Positions 29,045-37,410 of a DNA stretch of 39,851 nt are shown here, piece by piece (position 1 is the first letter of the stretch; each line of letters begins with the position of its first letter). The DNA comes from a virus. The stretch spans positions 1-39,851 of IMG/VR virus record IMGVR_UViG_3300032893_000147. One strand, written 5' to 3'. Both the position numbers and the translations under genes were made by a program. The notes beneath the pieces were generated by a model. It made no database searches. It worked only from the letters and a program-made list of their open reading frames with translations, and was not told the origin of the DNA.

Positions 29045-29065
29045 ATCCCCTCACTCGGGGATGAA

Positions 29066-29929
29066 CTATCCAGCTTTCTTTCTACTCGGGTAGCGCTTCG
29101 AGGTGTCCTTGAAGAATCCGGGTTTCAGGTGCGCGTTCCCGTTTTTGTCCGTAACGGTCGGCTTCCCATCATCCTCGGTCTCCAGACCCTCACCCGGCTC
29201 CCGGGCGAGTCCAAGTCTCCTGTCCGATGACATCATGGAGACCTGCCGGTCCCACCAAAGGTGAAACGCGGGGTCACGGAGGATTCCAGACTGGTCAAGC
29301 CGCTGGGCGATGCTCGAAGGGATCATCACGGGGTTCTGCAGAGCCGCCATGTTGCGCGGCATCTTCGAACTGTACTGCTCCCCCCACTGAGTCCTCAGCA
29401 CCGTCCTTACCGCATCCAAGTCACGTGCCCTTGTTGCGTTGGCCTCTGCCGTCTTCTTCGCCATCTCCGCGCTGGACGCCTTGAACCTCTCGATCTGCGC
29501 GGCGTTGAACTTGGAGAACAGGTTCTGCGCCGTCTTCACGGGAAGTCCTTCTGCGTGTGCCCACTGCGCGAACGCATCTGCTAGTTGCTGGTCGTAGGTC
29601 ATCCCTTCCGGTAGTTCAGGTTTCGAGAAGGCGTAATCCTGAGGGGAGTTCGGAGGCTTCCGACCTTCCTCCGCTTCCTTGTACTTCTTGGAAATCTCGG
29701 CCAGTTGAGATCTTGTGGAGTCCAGTGTCTTTGCAAACTCGGGGAGAGATGCGGGAATCGTCTTCACGAAATCCGCGTCCTTCTCGGCTCGCTTCGACCA
29801 GTCTTCATAGATCTCCTTGCCAAGGTTGTCCTTGACGTACCCGGGAAGGGAGATTTTAGCCGAGCCCTGTGCTTCGGCACCGCCGCTTGCACCGGCTCCA
29901 TTTTTCGACAAATCCGTTGTGTCAGACAT
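29066..29929 (-). CDS. scaffolding protein
   Basis: A 287-aa protein, charged, helical and low in aromatic residues: disordered acidic/Gly N-terminus, central coiled coil (DSTRSQLAEISKKYKEAEEG, residues about 70-100), a helical centre and a basic C-terminal end (FFKDTSKRYPSRKKAG) that would bind the capsid inner face. It lies immediately before the major capsid gene. Scaffolds direct procapsid assembly and are then lost. Confidence 0.8.
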   Translation of the reverse strand: MSDTTDLSKNGAGASGGAEAQGSAKISLPGYVKDNLGKEIYEDWSKRAEKDADFVKTIPASLPEFAKTLDSTRSQLAEISKKYKEAEEGRKPPNSPQDYAFSKPELPEGMTYDQQLADAFAQWAHAEGLPVKTAQNLFSKFNAAQIERFKASSAEMAKKTAEANATRARDLDAVRTVLRTQWGEQYSSKMPRNMAALQNPVMIPSSIAQRLDQSGILRDPAFHLWWDRQVSMMSSDRRLGLAREPGEGLETEDDGKPTVTDKNGNAHLKPGFFKDTSKRYPSRKKAG

Positions 29930-30248
29930 CTTTCGCCTTTCTCCTTCGCGGCTTTGTCCGCCCTATGTATGACGCCCCGCTCATGGGTCCGTCAACTGGC
30001 CGGACATCGCCCATCAGTGTTTCCAACTGCTCGATGTACCTTTGGTCAATGTGGTTTGGAAGAGGGGCACCCATCAGCCAGATTACAAACGCCTCCGCTG
30101 AGTTGTGACACGCCACCTGCGCATCGTTGGCAAGCATCCCGTGCCAGAAGAAAAAGCGATTGAGAAAATGGGACACTGCCTCCCAATTCATGCTGAACAT
30201 ATCCAGCGTGTCCCGTCTCATTTTCTCATCATCGTCCAGGTTCGGCAA
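29922..30248 (-). CDS. hypothetical protein before the scaffold gene
   Basis: A 108-aa helical protein with an acidic N-terminus, an aromatic-rich middle (HFLNRFFFWHGML) and a basic tail (GRTKPRRRKAKD). It seems to start with TTG at 30248, preceded by AGGAG seven bases upstream. An in-frame ATG nine codons later is the alternative. It overlaps the genes on both sides by several bases. Unknown function in the capsid block. Confidence 0.66.
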   Translation of the reverse strand: MPNLDDDEKMRRDTLDMFSMNWEAVSHFLNRFFFWHGMLANDAQVACHNSAEAFVIWLMGAPLPNHIDQRYIEQLETLMGDVRPVDGPMSGASYIGRTKPRRRKAKDV

Positions 30249-30591
30249 CTTCGATCTCCTGTCCTGTCTTCCAGTCCACGCGCTTGACCAGCTTCTTGAA
30301 GTCCAGAGTGAACGTACCCGTGGGAAGGGAATTGTTCACGCGGACCTTCACCTTCACACTCCCAAACGTGAGCTCCGTGGGAAGGCGATTCCTCATCTCC
30401 GAAGGAGAGACCGCCTTGGGTTTCCCACGTTGCGTGATATGCCGGGGGTTGTGGTAGTTCTCCTCGATGCGCCGGTAGAGCTCGTCGGCGAGGTGATGCT
30501 GAGTCGCTGAGGACATGAACACCTCCGTGGGCACTCTCCCCTTCTCGCACCACCGCACCACCGATGACCGGATGCTCTCGTTGATGGCCAT
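30229..30591 (-). CDS. hypothetical protein, capsid block
   Basis: A 120-aa protein. It begins MAINESIRSSVVRWCEKGRV. The centre contains DELYRRIEENYHNP, and the C-terminal part is beta-rich (LTFGSVKVKVRVNNSLPTG). ATG shares a base with the upstream TAA (TAATG). No family recognised; context suggests a head-assembly role. Confidence 0.68.
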   Translation of the reverse strand: MAINESIRSSVVRWCEKGRVPTEVFMSSATQHHLADELYRRIEENYHNPRHITQRGKPKAVSPSEMRNRLPTELTFGSVKVKVRVNNSLPTGTFTLDFKKLVKRVDWKTGQEIEVAEPGR

Positions 30592-31187
30592 TACCTAGGC
30601 CTCCACCCGCCGATCATTCGCGGGATATAGTTTTGTATGTTACCTCTGAACTGAACAGGAGGAGATGATTTATTCAGAATGGCCGATCCAGGGGTGACAG
30701 AGAATGATCCGTAGACTGCGCTTAGAAACCTAGCCGCAGTGATAGTAGAAGGCTCTGCCATCATGGTGAAAAAAGCATAAGCGGCGCTCAATATCCTTCC
30801 GACAACAATGGTTCCTAACTCTCCGGTTAGAACAAAAACTCCATATGACGCCGTGACCGTTCGAGACACCTGTAGAGTGGAAGTCTCGCTCGTGATAACA
30901 AAGGCTCCATAGGCGGTGGTGATCTTTCGGGCTACGACAAGTCCTGCCGTCTCTCGGGTCAGGACGTAGGACGCCTGCGATGCGGTGACAAGGCGAGCGA
31001 CGACAAGGCCAGCGGTTTCCTGGGTGAGCGTGAAGGCGCCATACTGCGCCGTGAGGGTGTAGGCGGTAGGTCCTCCCCCGGGGTCCGGGATGATGCGAGG
31101 ATCGAACCAGCCCTCGTTCGTGGCGGTCTTATCGAACCAGTTGTTCGTGAGCGCGGTCTTGTCAAACCAGGAGAGATTGACCGCCAT
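30591..31187 (-). CDS. tandem-repeat beta protein of the virion region
   Basis: A 198-aa protein. Residues about 45-170 hold six repeats of 21-22 residues on the plan Y-G-x-F-x-L-T-x-E-x-x-x-L-x-V-x-R-x-x-T-A. The N-terminus has three copies of a WFDKTA-like unit (SWFDKTALTNNWFDKTATNE is part of this). The repeats suit a stacked beta structure such as a fibre shaft or head decoration. The gene looks less GC-rich than the neighbours towards its 3' end. It is followed by an overlapping TAATG start. Confidence 0.75.
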   Translation of the reverse strand: MAVNLSWFDKTALTNNWFDKTATNEGWFDPRIIPDPGGGPTAYTLTAQYGAFTLTQETAGLVVARLVTASQASYVLTRETAGLVVARKITTAYGAFVITSETSTLQVSRTVTASYGVFVLTGELGTIVVGRILSAAYAFFTMMAEPSTITAARFLSAVYGSFSVTPGSAILNKSSPPVQFRGNIQNYIPRMIGGWRPR

Positions 31188-31188
31188 C

Positions 31189-32052
31189 TCAGTTGCCCGT
31201 CATGATCGCCCGCACGCTCTGGATGGTCCACACTGCAGAGGATCCCGGTGTGCAGGAAAGACCTACGATGCTATTCGCCGTGGTGCAGTTGAATCCCGAT
31301 GATGTGCCTGTATAGACAGGGCTTGCAACGTTCACGAATCCTGTGGTGGTACCCGTAAGGTGTTGGACGGCAAGGGAACCGCGAAGGATGCAGGATGCAC
31401 CGATTGGTCCCCTGAAGTTAGCTATGATCAGGAAGTATCCCTGGTCGCTTGCCGCCGTCTGCGCTCCCATCGTCAGGGCAAGTACACTCGTATCAGCCGT
31501 GCTCCCGTTCGTACCGAACTTGATCGTGAAAACACCGGCCGCCGTTGACGCAGCGGTCTTCGATGCTATCACCTCCCACTCGACCGATGTTCCGACCTGA
31601 ATCGGACGGTTTGAGGGAATCGCGATGTTGCTTCCCGTGATGTAGGTCTCGCTCGTCGCGGGAGACTGGTCGGAAGTAGATGCATTGACTAGAGGTGTCA
31701 ACGTAGACGGGTACTTTGAAAATCCAGCGCCCTCCACATACTGCATCGCCTCACCAGGATTAAGGGTGGTTGTGAAAATGGTGTAGCTCGTGCCGTTGGC
31801 GTTGAAAATGAAACTCAGCGTATTCGCCGCACCACCATTATTCATCGCTACAAGAAGCTGAACGGTTCGATAAGTCGAAGCTCCGGGAGCCGCTACAACG
31901 TCCGTTGTTGCCGCGCTGGAAATTGCGGTATTCTGCTTGCCAGGGGTGATTGTTCCTGCATTGTTGTCCGCGAACGTCGCGTGGACCGCTACGGACGACG
32001 TGGAACTCGTGGTGATTTGGAACTTGTCAGTGGTCAGTGCGAGTATCAGCAT
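31189..32052 (-). CDS. beta-rich virion protein
   Basis: A 287-aa protein, rich in Thr/Ser/Ala/Gly with few charges, starting MLILALTTDKFQITTSSTSS. Alternating beta patterns run along the whole length (for example TLSFIFNANGTSYTIFTTTL). Two Cys near the C-terminus are in GFNCTTANSIVGLSCTPG. The composition is that of secreted or virion beta proteins. It lies between two other structural genes; no specific family was recognised. Confidence 0.72.
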   Translation of the reverse strand: MLILALTTDKFQITTSSTSSVAVHATFADNNAGTITPGKQNTAISSAATTDVVAAPGASTYRTVQLLVAMNNGGAANTLSFIFNANGTSYTIFTTTLNPGEAMQYVEGAGFSKYPSTLTPLVNASTSDQSPATSETYITGSNIAIPSNRPIQVGTSVEWEVIASKTAASTAAGVFTIKFGTNGSTADTSVLALTMGAQTAASDQGYFLIIANFRGPIGASCILRGSLAVQHLTGTTTGFVNVASPVYTGTSSGFNCTTANSIVGLSCTPGSSAVWTIQSVRAIMTGN

Positions 32053-32478
32053 TTATGCTATCTGCAGCACGCCGTTGGTGCCGTCGAGGGTGACCGTGAA
32101 GGTGTCACCGATCTGGAGGGTGATTTCTGCCGTGTAGTCGTACCAGCCGATAAGGTTGCCCGTGGTGAAGTCGTAGATCACCGCGTAGCGGAAGGGACCC
32201 ATGGGGGCGGTTGCGCATGTCCACGCGGTGGGGGACTGCACGATCCATTTCAGCGTGCCCGAGGTCTGCGTCCATGATGTTACCGTGCAGGTGTTACCAT
32301 CGGTGGTGTAGCCGTTGCCATTTGCGATCTGGGTTATGTTAGCCTTGACGGTGTTCGTTGCCACCGGGGCGGAGTCGGTGAGCATGATCTTGATCGTGTC
32401 CGCACCCGCTCCAAGGGACTCCGTTTTCAGGCCGAGGTTCTGGACGAAGATGTTGAACTTCTGCATCGTCGCTGTCAT
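32053..32478 (-). CDS. conserved phage structural protein (head-region beta protein)
   Basis: A 141-aa protein. The order MQKFNIFVQNLGLKTESLG, DTIKIMLTDSAPVATNTVKA, ANGNGYT, TSGTLKWIV, GPFRYAVIYDFTTGNLIGWYDY and FTVTLDGTNGVLQI is the layout of a family found near portal and capsid genes in many phages. It is probably a virion surface protein. ATG at 32478 overlaps the preceding TGA (ATGA). Confidence 0.78.
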   Translation of the reverse strand: MTATMQKFNIFVQNLGLKTESLGAGADTIKIMLTDSAPVATNTVKANITQIANGNGYTTDGNTCTVTSWTQTSGTLKWIVQSPTAWTCATAPMGPFRYAVIYDFTTGNLIGWYDYTAEITLQIGDTFTVTLDGTNGVLQIA

Positions 32479-32618
32479 TTTGCCGCCACCTGTACGATCA
32501 TCACACAGCCGTACTTCTCAAGGATTTCCGCAATTTCTCTCTCACATTTCTGAACCCTATCCTGCGGAGTAAGGGTTCTGTTGAGGTAGGCTGTCTTGGC
32601 TTTTAGTTCATAGTCCAC
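32475..32618 (-). CDS. 47-aa hypothetical protein after the portal
   Basis: GTG at 32618 lies ten bases inside the portal 3' end, with GGGAGG five bases upstream. The protein is helical and charged (TPQDRVQKCEREIAEILEKY). The stop overlaps the next ATG. Supported by ribosome site and overlap, not by homology. Confidence 0.66.
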   Translation of the reverse strand: MDYELKAKTAYLNRTLTPQDRVQKCEREIAEILEKYGCVMIVQVAAK

Positions 32619-34386
32619 TTGGACCTCCCATCTGCTGTGCCGTTGGGCTTCCCTGTTCGGGTGCCTGTGAACCCTCGCGAGCGGCCTTGGCCATGGCCAG
32701 CATGTGCTCCTCGTTCTGTTTCTGCTTGAGCATCTGCGCCTTCTGCTGGCGGATGAGGGCCAACTGTTTCTCGTCGAGCAAGAGCTTCTGCGGGGCGCTG
32801 TTGGACGTGACCATGAACTTCCGCCACTCGTCGGGGTTGAATCCCTCCATGATCGCCTGGAACAACTGCGGGGCTTCCTTGGTCACGTTCTCGATCTCCC
32901 CGAGTTGTGCAAGCATCGCGTTGAATCCCTGCTGGCCCAGGTATCGCTTCGCCGCGGTTGCCACCGGTCCCATCATCTCAAGATCAACGAGACTCCGTGA
33001 ATACTGCATGATAGACTGAGGTGGTCGGGGGAGCCTTCCCTGCTTGGCAAGTACGGCCATCGTCTTGTTCAGCTTGGGTATGAGAGTCTGCGAGCTTGAC
33101 CGCGTGATGATCGGGATCAGTCCAGAAGCCTTCTCACCCTGAACACCTGCAGCGGTGAAAGCCTTGGTGCTCGCCGGAAGGTCTGCCATCATCGTGAAAA
33201 GGTCCGCGCGGAACCGTGTCCCCAACTGTTTCCTCAGGTCGTTCACCTGCTCCACGCTCACCGCGAAGTTCGTAGGGAACTGGAACGCCTGTACCTTGTC
33301 CTGCGCGTTGTGAAGAACTGTCTGGCCGAGAGGGAAAAAGTTGACGTTTCCCTTGACACCTTCCGTAATGAGAAGCGGGGGCTCCACGGAAAGCTGCACG
33401 GCCTTCAAAAGTGACTTCGCGGCGTTGTTCTCCATGATGACCGAGTAGATGGAGTCCGTGGCCGGGCAGAAGCAATACAGCCCATTGCTCCCCTTCCTCC
33501 AGACCCACGTGTCCATCGGCATGTCAACGCCGTCGTCGTCGTACCCACTCTCCTTGAGTACGATCTTCTCCGTCTCCACAACCCACACGCTGGCCCACGC
33601 CTTATCCGTTGCCGCCACGCTTTTCACATCGCGCTCGGTCCTCTTGTAGATGGCGTGGATGCACATGAACTCCACGAACGGGTTCTCGTCGATCTTCTTC
33701 TTGAAAACCGTCGTCAGTTTCGCGTCGGGAAACTCTCCGAGGATCTGTCTTCCGGTAAGGGGAAACTTGTGGTGCCATCCAAGGGGCCGACCATGGACGT
33801 CAAACCACATGAAGATCTCTCGCGGATGAAAGGTCTGATAGTCGAGAACGGACTTCTCATAATTCCATTCCGGTCCCGCCATCGTTGCCACACCATGAGA
33901 GACCGCGTCCTGTACCGCCTCGTTGTATTCCTCAAAGAACGGGCTCCTGTTCATTTCGAACGTCGCGGCTTCCTTCGCCTCGTCCATCCACTTCATCGCG
34001 TCCTGGTTCTCGCGCAGTGGTCCGCGGAAACGGCTCATCCACCAGTCGATCAGGGGGCTTGCCGTCTGCGCCTGGAAGTTGTCGCTGAACTTCTGGATGG
34101 CATCCGCCGCGGCATCGTCGTAGATGTCCGTACCGCCCTCGTCATTGGGGGAGTCGCCTTTCTGATAGCCGATGTCGTAGTGACTGCGGCGCGAGGTGAC
34201 AAAGCGGTCCACGTCGTCCCACAAGTTGTCTTGGTAGTGCCGCGCCTTCTCCAGCCTTCTCTGCCTCTTGACTATCTCCTCCGCCAGTTTGAAGCCCGGT
34301 GTCATGTTCTCTGGCGAGCTCGTTCCCTTGGACACCGCGCCCGAACCCGAGGAGAGAAGTCTGGAAACCCCGATTGTCTGTTCCAT
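32608..34386 (-). CDS. portal (head-to-tail connector) protein
   Basis: A 592-aa protein, slightly longer than T7 gp8 (536 aa). It has the connector family opening: RQRRLEKARHYQDNLWDDV, FVTSRRSHYDIGYQKGD and, after IYDDAAADAIQKFSDNF, SPLIDWWMSRFRGPLRE. The C-terminus is Gln/Met-rich and probably disordered (QQKAQMLKQKQNEEHMLAMA). The dodecameric portal forms the DNA entry and exit channel. The gene lies four bases after the preceding TAG; the ribosome site is weak (TAGGCC), so coupling is likely. Confidence 0.9.
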   Translation of the reverse strand: MEQTIGVSRLLSSGSGAVSKGTSSPENMTPGFKLAEEIVKRQRRLEKARHYQDNLWDDVDRFVTSRRSHYDIGYQKGDSPNDEGGTDIYDDAAADAIQKFSDNFQAQTASPLIDWWMSRFRGPLRENQDAMKWMDEAKEAATFEMNRSPFFEEYNEAVQDAVSHGVATMAGPEWNYEKSVLDYQTFHPREIFMWFDVHGRPLGWHHKFPLTGRQILGEFPDAKLTTVFKKKIDENPFVEFMCIHAIYKRTERDVKSVAATDKAWASVWVVETEKIVLKESGYDDDGVDMPMDTWVWRKGSNGLYCFCPATDSIYSVIMENNAAKSLLKAVQLSVEPPLLITEGVKGNVNFFPLGQTVLHNAQDKVQAFQFPTNFAVSVEQVNDLRKQLGTRFRADLFTMMADLPASTKAFTAAGVQGEKASGLIPIITRSSSQTLIPKLNKTMAVLAKQGRLPRPPQSIMQYSRSLVDLEMMGPVATAAKRYLGQQGFNAMLAQLGEIENVTKEAPQLFQAIMEGFNPDEWRKFMVTSNSAPQKLLLDEKQLALIRQQKAQMLKQKQNEEHMLAMAKAAREGSQAPEQGSPTAQQMGGPSGL

Positions 34387-34389
34387 GGC

Positions 34390-34824
34390 CTACATGTTCA
34401 GTTCGATGTCCAAGTGCTTGCGCAGCTTCTTGTACTTGGGGTCATCGGCTTTCTTGGGGTCTGCCTTCACCAGGGCATCCAGCTTGTCCGATGCGTCCTG
34501 ATACCCGCCGCGCAGAAAGTCCTCGTTGGCATTCTCCAGAGTCGGGGCCGCGGCCTTCGCGTTGGCGACGTCCGTATCAGACAAGGCACCTGACTTCTTT
34601 CCCTTCGGTCCGCCCATCTTCTCAGACAGGCCGGGAATGACCCACCCGCCGCGACCTCCGTTGTCGTTCTCGTCCCAAACGGCCTGCGTTCCCGTGGCCT
34701 TTTCTCTCTGGACTACCCTATCGGGCTTTGGTGTGGGCTTTCGCTTTTTTGACTGCTGGTCGGTCTGCTGGTTTTCCCCGGCCGCCGTCGCCGTTCCCCC
34801 GAGAAGCTGCTGCAAGTCGCTCAC
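34390..34824 (-). CDS. hypothetical protein before the portal
   Basis: A 144-aa protein. It has a Gln/Lys-rich N-terminus (after MSDLQQLLGGTATAAGENQQ), a Gly-rich centre (GGRGGWVIPGLSEKMGG) and a helical C-terminus (NEDFLRGGYQDASDKLDAL). GTG at 34824 has GGAGG six bases upstream. Its first 107 bases overlap the end of the upstream gene in a different frame, long for a phage overlap. Unknown function. Confidence 0.7.
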   Translation of the reverse strand: MSDLQQLLGGTATAAGENQQTDQQSKKRKPTPKPDRVVQREKATGTQAVWDENDNGGRGGWVIPGLSEKMGGPKGKKSGALSDTDVANAKAAAPTLENANEDFLRGGYQDASDKLDALVKADPKKADDPKYKKLRKHLDIELNM

Positions 34825-35173
34825 GCTCTACCTCCGCAATCCGGTTGTACTCAACCCACTTCGTTTTCATGTCCAGAACGTCCCTGATCACCGACTCAAG
34901 GACTTCGCCGACCACGCGGGGCACCACCTGCGGCTTCTTCCTGCCGTCCACGATGTACTCCACGATCATCCCGCCCTCCGACGTGTCGGGGCGGAACTTC
35001 AAGTCCTCCAGGCGCAGCGTCACCTTCTCCCGGGGAACCCTCGTGATTTCCTCCTCGGTGCACTTCAAAAGCGCCGCGATGTCCCTGTCACTCCAGTTCT
35101 CCCGGCGCCCCTTGGCCACGGCGTCCTCGAAGGAAAGACCGAACCCGTAGTCCCCTGCGTCCCTGATGGCCAT
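34718..35173 (-). CDS. hypothetical protein with overlapping 3' end
   Basis: A 151-aa protein. It begins MAIRDAGDYGFGLSFEDAV and contains an HTH-like helix pair (NWSDRDIAALLKCTEEEITR) that may bind nucleic acid or protein. The C-terminus is very basic (RGNGDGGRGKPADRPAVKKA) and overlaps the following gene by 107 bases. ATG at 35173 is chosen just after the upstream stop. No family recognised. Confidence 0.68.
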   Translation of the reverse strand: MAIRDAGDYGFGLSFEDAVAKGRRENWSDRDIAALLKCTEEEITRVPREKVTLRLEDLKFRPDTSEGGMIVEYIVDGRKKPQVVPRVVGEVLESVIRDVLDMKTKWVEYNRIAEVERERLAAASRGNGDGGRGKPADRPAVKKAKAHTKAR

Positions 35174-35175
35174 CT

Positions 35176-35388
35176 TCACACCCCGCCTTTCTTTTTGGCA
35201 ACTGGTGCGGCCTGCATCGCTATGATTTCGTCCCGCAGGATCTTCATCACCTGCGCCATGACGCTGGTGCACTTCACGCTGTTCTTCTGAGACCGCTTGA
35301 TGAACGACGGGTCATTCCCGTCCCGAAGAACGATGAGACCGCCCGTCCCGTCAACGTCGGTCTGGATCATTATGTCTCGAGCGGTCAT
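35176..35388 (-). CDS. 70-aa hypothetical protein, packaging region
   Basis: ATG shares bases with the upstream TGA (TGATG). A short beta-like N-terminus (IMIQTDVDGTGGLIVLRDGN) is followed by a helix (CTSVMAQVMKILRDEIIAMQ) and a Lys/Gly end. No recognised family. It lies in the small-gene cluster between terL and portal. Confidence 0.68.
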   Translation of the reverse strand: MTARDIMIQTDVDGTGGLIVLRDGNDPSFIKRSQKNSVKCTSVMAQVMKILRDEIIAMQAAPVAKKKGGV

Positions 35389-35597
35389 CAGTAGTTCTCC
35401 CAATAGCGACCGAAAACGACATGCGGACGGTGAGTCTCCCACCATTCCCTGATCTTCCACCGCAATGTCTTTTCAAGTTCCCCCTGCTTCCTGAGCCTGT
35501 CGGCGTTCTCCTCAATCATCCTCAGAAGTTGAGCGTGAGACACTGGGGGATCTATTGTCATCTGAGCAGATTTCAGCATGACATCCTGTTCTGTCAC
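35388..35597 (-). CDS. 69-aa hypothetical protein, packaging region
   Basis: GTG overlaps the 20-codon gene's TGA (GTGA), with GGAAGGAA before it. An in-frame ATG six codons on is an alternative. The protein is helical and charged (LLRMIEENADRLRKQGELEK) with an aromatic C-terminus (REWWETHRPHVVFGRYWENY). No family recognised. Confidence 0.67.
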   Translation of the reverse strand: MTEQDVMLKSAQMTIDPPVSHAQLLRMIEENADRLRKQGELEKTLRWKIREWWETHRPHVVFGRYWENY

Positions 35598-35656
35598 TTC
35601 CTTCCCCCCTTGCACTTGCCCATCAGCTTCACCTTGCCACCACTCTTCGGTTTCAC
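35594..35656 (-). CDS. 20-aa Lys/Gly-rich microprotein after terL
   Basis: GTG overlaps the terL TGA (GTGA) and has AAGGAGG five bases upstream, one of the best ribosome sites in the block. The TGA overlaps the next GTG. The peptide is almost only Lys, Gly and a few hydrophobics (MKPKSGGKVKLMGK...), with one Cys and a pI well above 10. The exact start/stop chain argues that it is translated. A nucleic-acid or virion-interior role is possible. Confidence 0.62.
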   Translation of the reverse strand: MKPKSGGKVKLMGKCKGGRK

Positions 35657-37410
35657 CTTCTCCTCCTTGCGTCCCATCCCTGCGCCACCGCCCCGTGCGT
35701 CGGGGTGTACGCCGGCTCCACCGGCACCCCCGCGCTGTCCAACACGATCCGCCTGTTCCTCGGCCCCGATGAGTAGGCGGTCATCCTCTCGGGGTACTCC
35801 GCTATCAACTGCTCCTCCTCGGCGATCTCTGGCCTCGGCTGCCTCACCTTGGGGTACACCTCGGCAACGACGCTATACTGAAAAGCATCGTGCACGTGAC
35901 TGAAGTTGTTTTTCAGCGGGTTTTCCTTGTAGTCCTTCTCGCCCATGCGCGGGTTCTGCTCCCGGACGTATCCCGCGGTGAAACCGTTGCACAGCATGTA
36001 GCACTGCTGGTCGATCAAAAGCCCGTTGCGCCATAGGAGCAACTGGTCCACCGCAGAAATCCTCAAGTCAAGCTCATTCCTGCTGGGGGTCATCTCGATG
36101 CCGCAATACTCCATGACCATCTGCGCGTTGCTCGTAAACCCGCCGTTCTCACTGGAGTATCGCGCCCAGCTCGCGGGATCCGCGTAGTGTATCCCCTCGT
36201 AGCCCGGGTACTCCGATGCCAGGGACGACAGGACCCACTTGCCGAAATCCAGCGCCTGCATCCTGTCGTTGTAGAACTCCTTCAACACCTGGTACTGCAT
36301 GGGCGCTATCTTCTGTGTCACCACTGCCGCGGGGAAGTTGCCAGAGAAGTCCCACCCCACAAGCAGCGGAACGCCCTTCAATTCCCCCGTCCTGTTGTCC
36401 CTCTCCTTCCTCCACGTCAACGGGGCCTTGGCAATGTGAACGTGCTTGTCGAAGTTTCGATACACTGGTTTCCCCCTCGGCGTGTCTCCCGGCTCCCCTT
36501 CAACGAGAATGTTGACCATCTCCGGGGCCTCCGAGTAGTCGCGGCGCACGCTGTCGTAGTACTCGGGTCTCAGGTTCTCCTCATTCTCCCCCGCTTCCTG
36601 CCAGAACCCGACATGGTCCGGCGTTGGCGGGATGGACGGTATCGGCCCATTCGTCGGCAGCTTCTTCTCCAGGACCGAGCAATCGTACACACCCGTGCGC
36701 CAGTCTTTCTTCCCCGTGAGCTCGCCCGGTGCCCCGCACTTCGGGCAGTGGTCCACGAGCGAGAAAGTTTTCTGACACTCCCTGTTCGTGCACCTCCACT
36801 GCGGGGCGGGGTCCACAAGCACCTTCGGCCCCACCCAATCGTATGTCGTGTACATCGCGTGATTCGCGGGGAAGGGGTTTGCCGTCTCGATGAAATACCG
36901 CGGCACAAACCCGCACGGGCTGTCCTTCTGCTTGGGGTACCTGCCCAGCCTTCCCTTGACGACCTGCTTGGACAGAAGCGGCAACTGGTTTGCCTCGTCG
37001 ATCCACGCACCCGTGACGTTCTGGCTCCTGAACTTCCCTTCCTCCTCTGGCGTGTTGCACGAAAGGAACTTCAAGTGCACGATGAGCGGAGACGGACAAT
37101 TCGTGCTGCTCGGCCACTTCACCGTCAACAGCTTCCTCGACGGCTTCCATTCACCGTGAGAGAACCAGTCCATGGCCTCGGTGAAGTCGGAATCCATCAG
37201 AGCGTCGTATGTTTTCCGGATCACGAACCACCGAGTCTCACTGATCCCGTAGTTCATGTATATCCGACGAGGAAGGTTGAACCCCACCTCCCAGATGGCC
37301 GCCGTTGTCTTCCCGCTTCCGATCGGACCGACGATGCACCGTGACTGCGCATCGCAGCGATGGAACACGTCCAGGGTCGGGGAACAGGGAGCATACTTCT
37401 TGTAAATCAT
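35653..37410 (-). CDS. terL: terminase large subunit (packaging ATPase and nuclease)
   Basis: A 585-aa protein. The ATPase domain has Walker A GPIGSGKT (28-35) and Walker B AWIDEAN (135-141). An inserted four-Cys zinc ribbon (C207, C212, C222, C225) lies between the domains. The nuclease domain has D354 (VGWDFSG), D411 (HYADPAS) and a later HDAFQYS aspartate, as in RNase-H-like terminases. It cuts concatemers and pumps DNA into the head. ATG at 37410 overlaps the preceding stop (ATGA) and is better than an upstream extension. It has the usual order with terS upstream and portal downstream. Confidence 0.93.
   Translation of the reverse strand: MIYKKYAPCSPTLDVFHRCDAQSRCIVGPIGSGKTTAAIWEVGFNLPRRIYMNYGISETRWFVIRKTYDALMDSDFTEAMDWFSHGEWKPSRKLLTVKWPSSTNCPSPLIVHLKFLSCNTPEEEGKFRSQNVTGAWIDEANQLPLLSKQVVKGRLGRYPKQKDSPCGFVPRYFIETANPFPANHAMYTTYDWVGPKVLVDPAPQWRCTNRECQKTFSLVDHCPKCGAPGELTGKKDWRTGVYDCSVLEKKLPTNGPIPSIPPTPDHVGFWQEAGENEENLRPEYYDSVRRDYSEAPEMVNILVEGEPGDTPRGKPVYRNFDKHVHIAKAPLTWRKERDNRTGELKGVPLLVGWDFSGNFPAAVVTQKIAPMQYQVLKEFYNDRMQALDFGKWVLSSLASEYPGYEGIHYADPASWARYSSENGGFTSNAQMVMEYCGIEMTPSRNELDLRISAVDQLLLWRNGLLIDQQCYMLCNGFTAGYVREQNPRMGEKDYKENPLKNNFSHVHDAFQYSVVAEVYPKVRQPRPEIAEEEQLIAEYPERMTAYSSGPRNRRIVLDSAGVPVEPAYTPTHGAVAQGWDARRRR

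Noticed and set aside
33655-34593. 312-codon plus-strand open frame
   Set aside because: Antisense to the portal gene, with the same shadow composition and no start signal.
36187-37344. 385-codon plus-strand open frame
   Set aside because: It is antisense to terL. Arg/Pro/Leu/Val-rich composition is the usual complement of a GC-rich coding strand; no domain or ribosome site.
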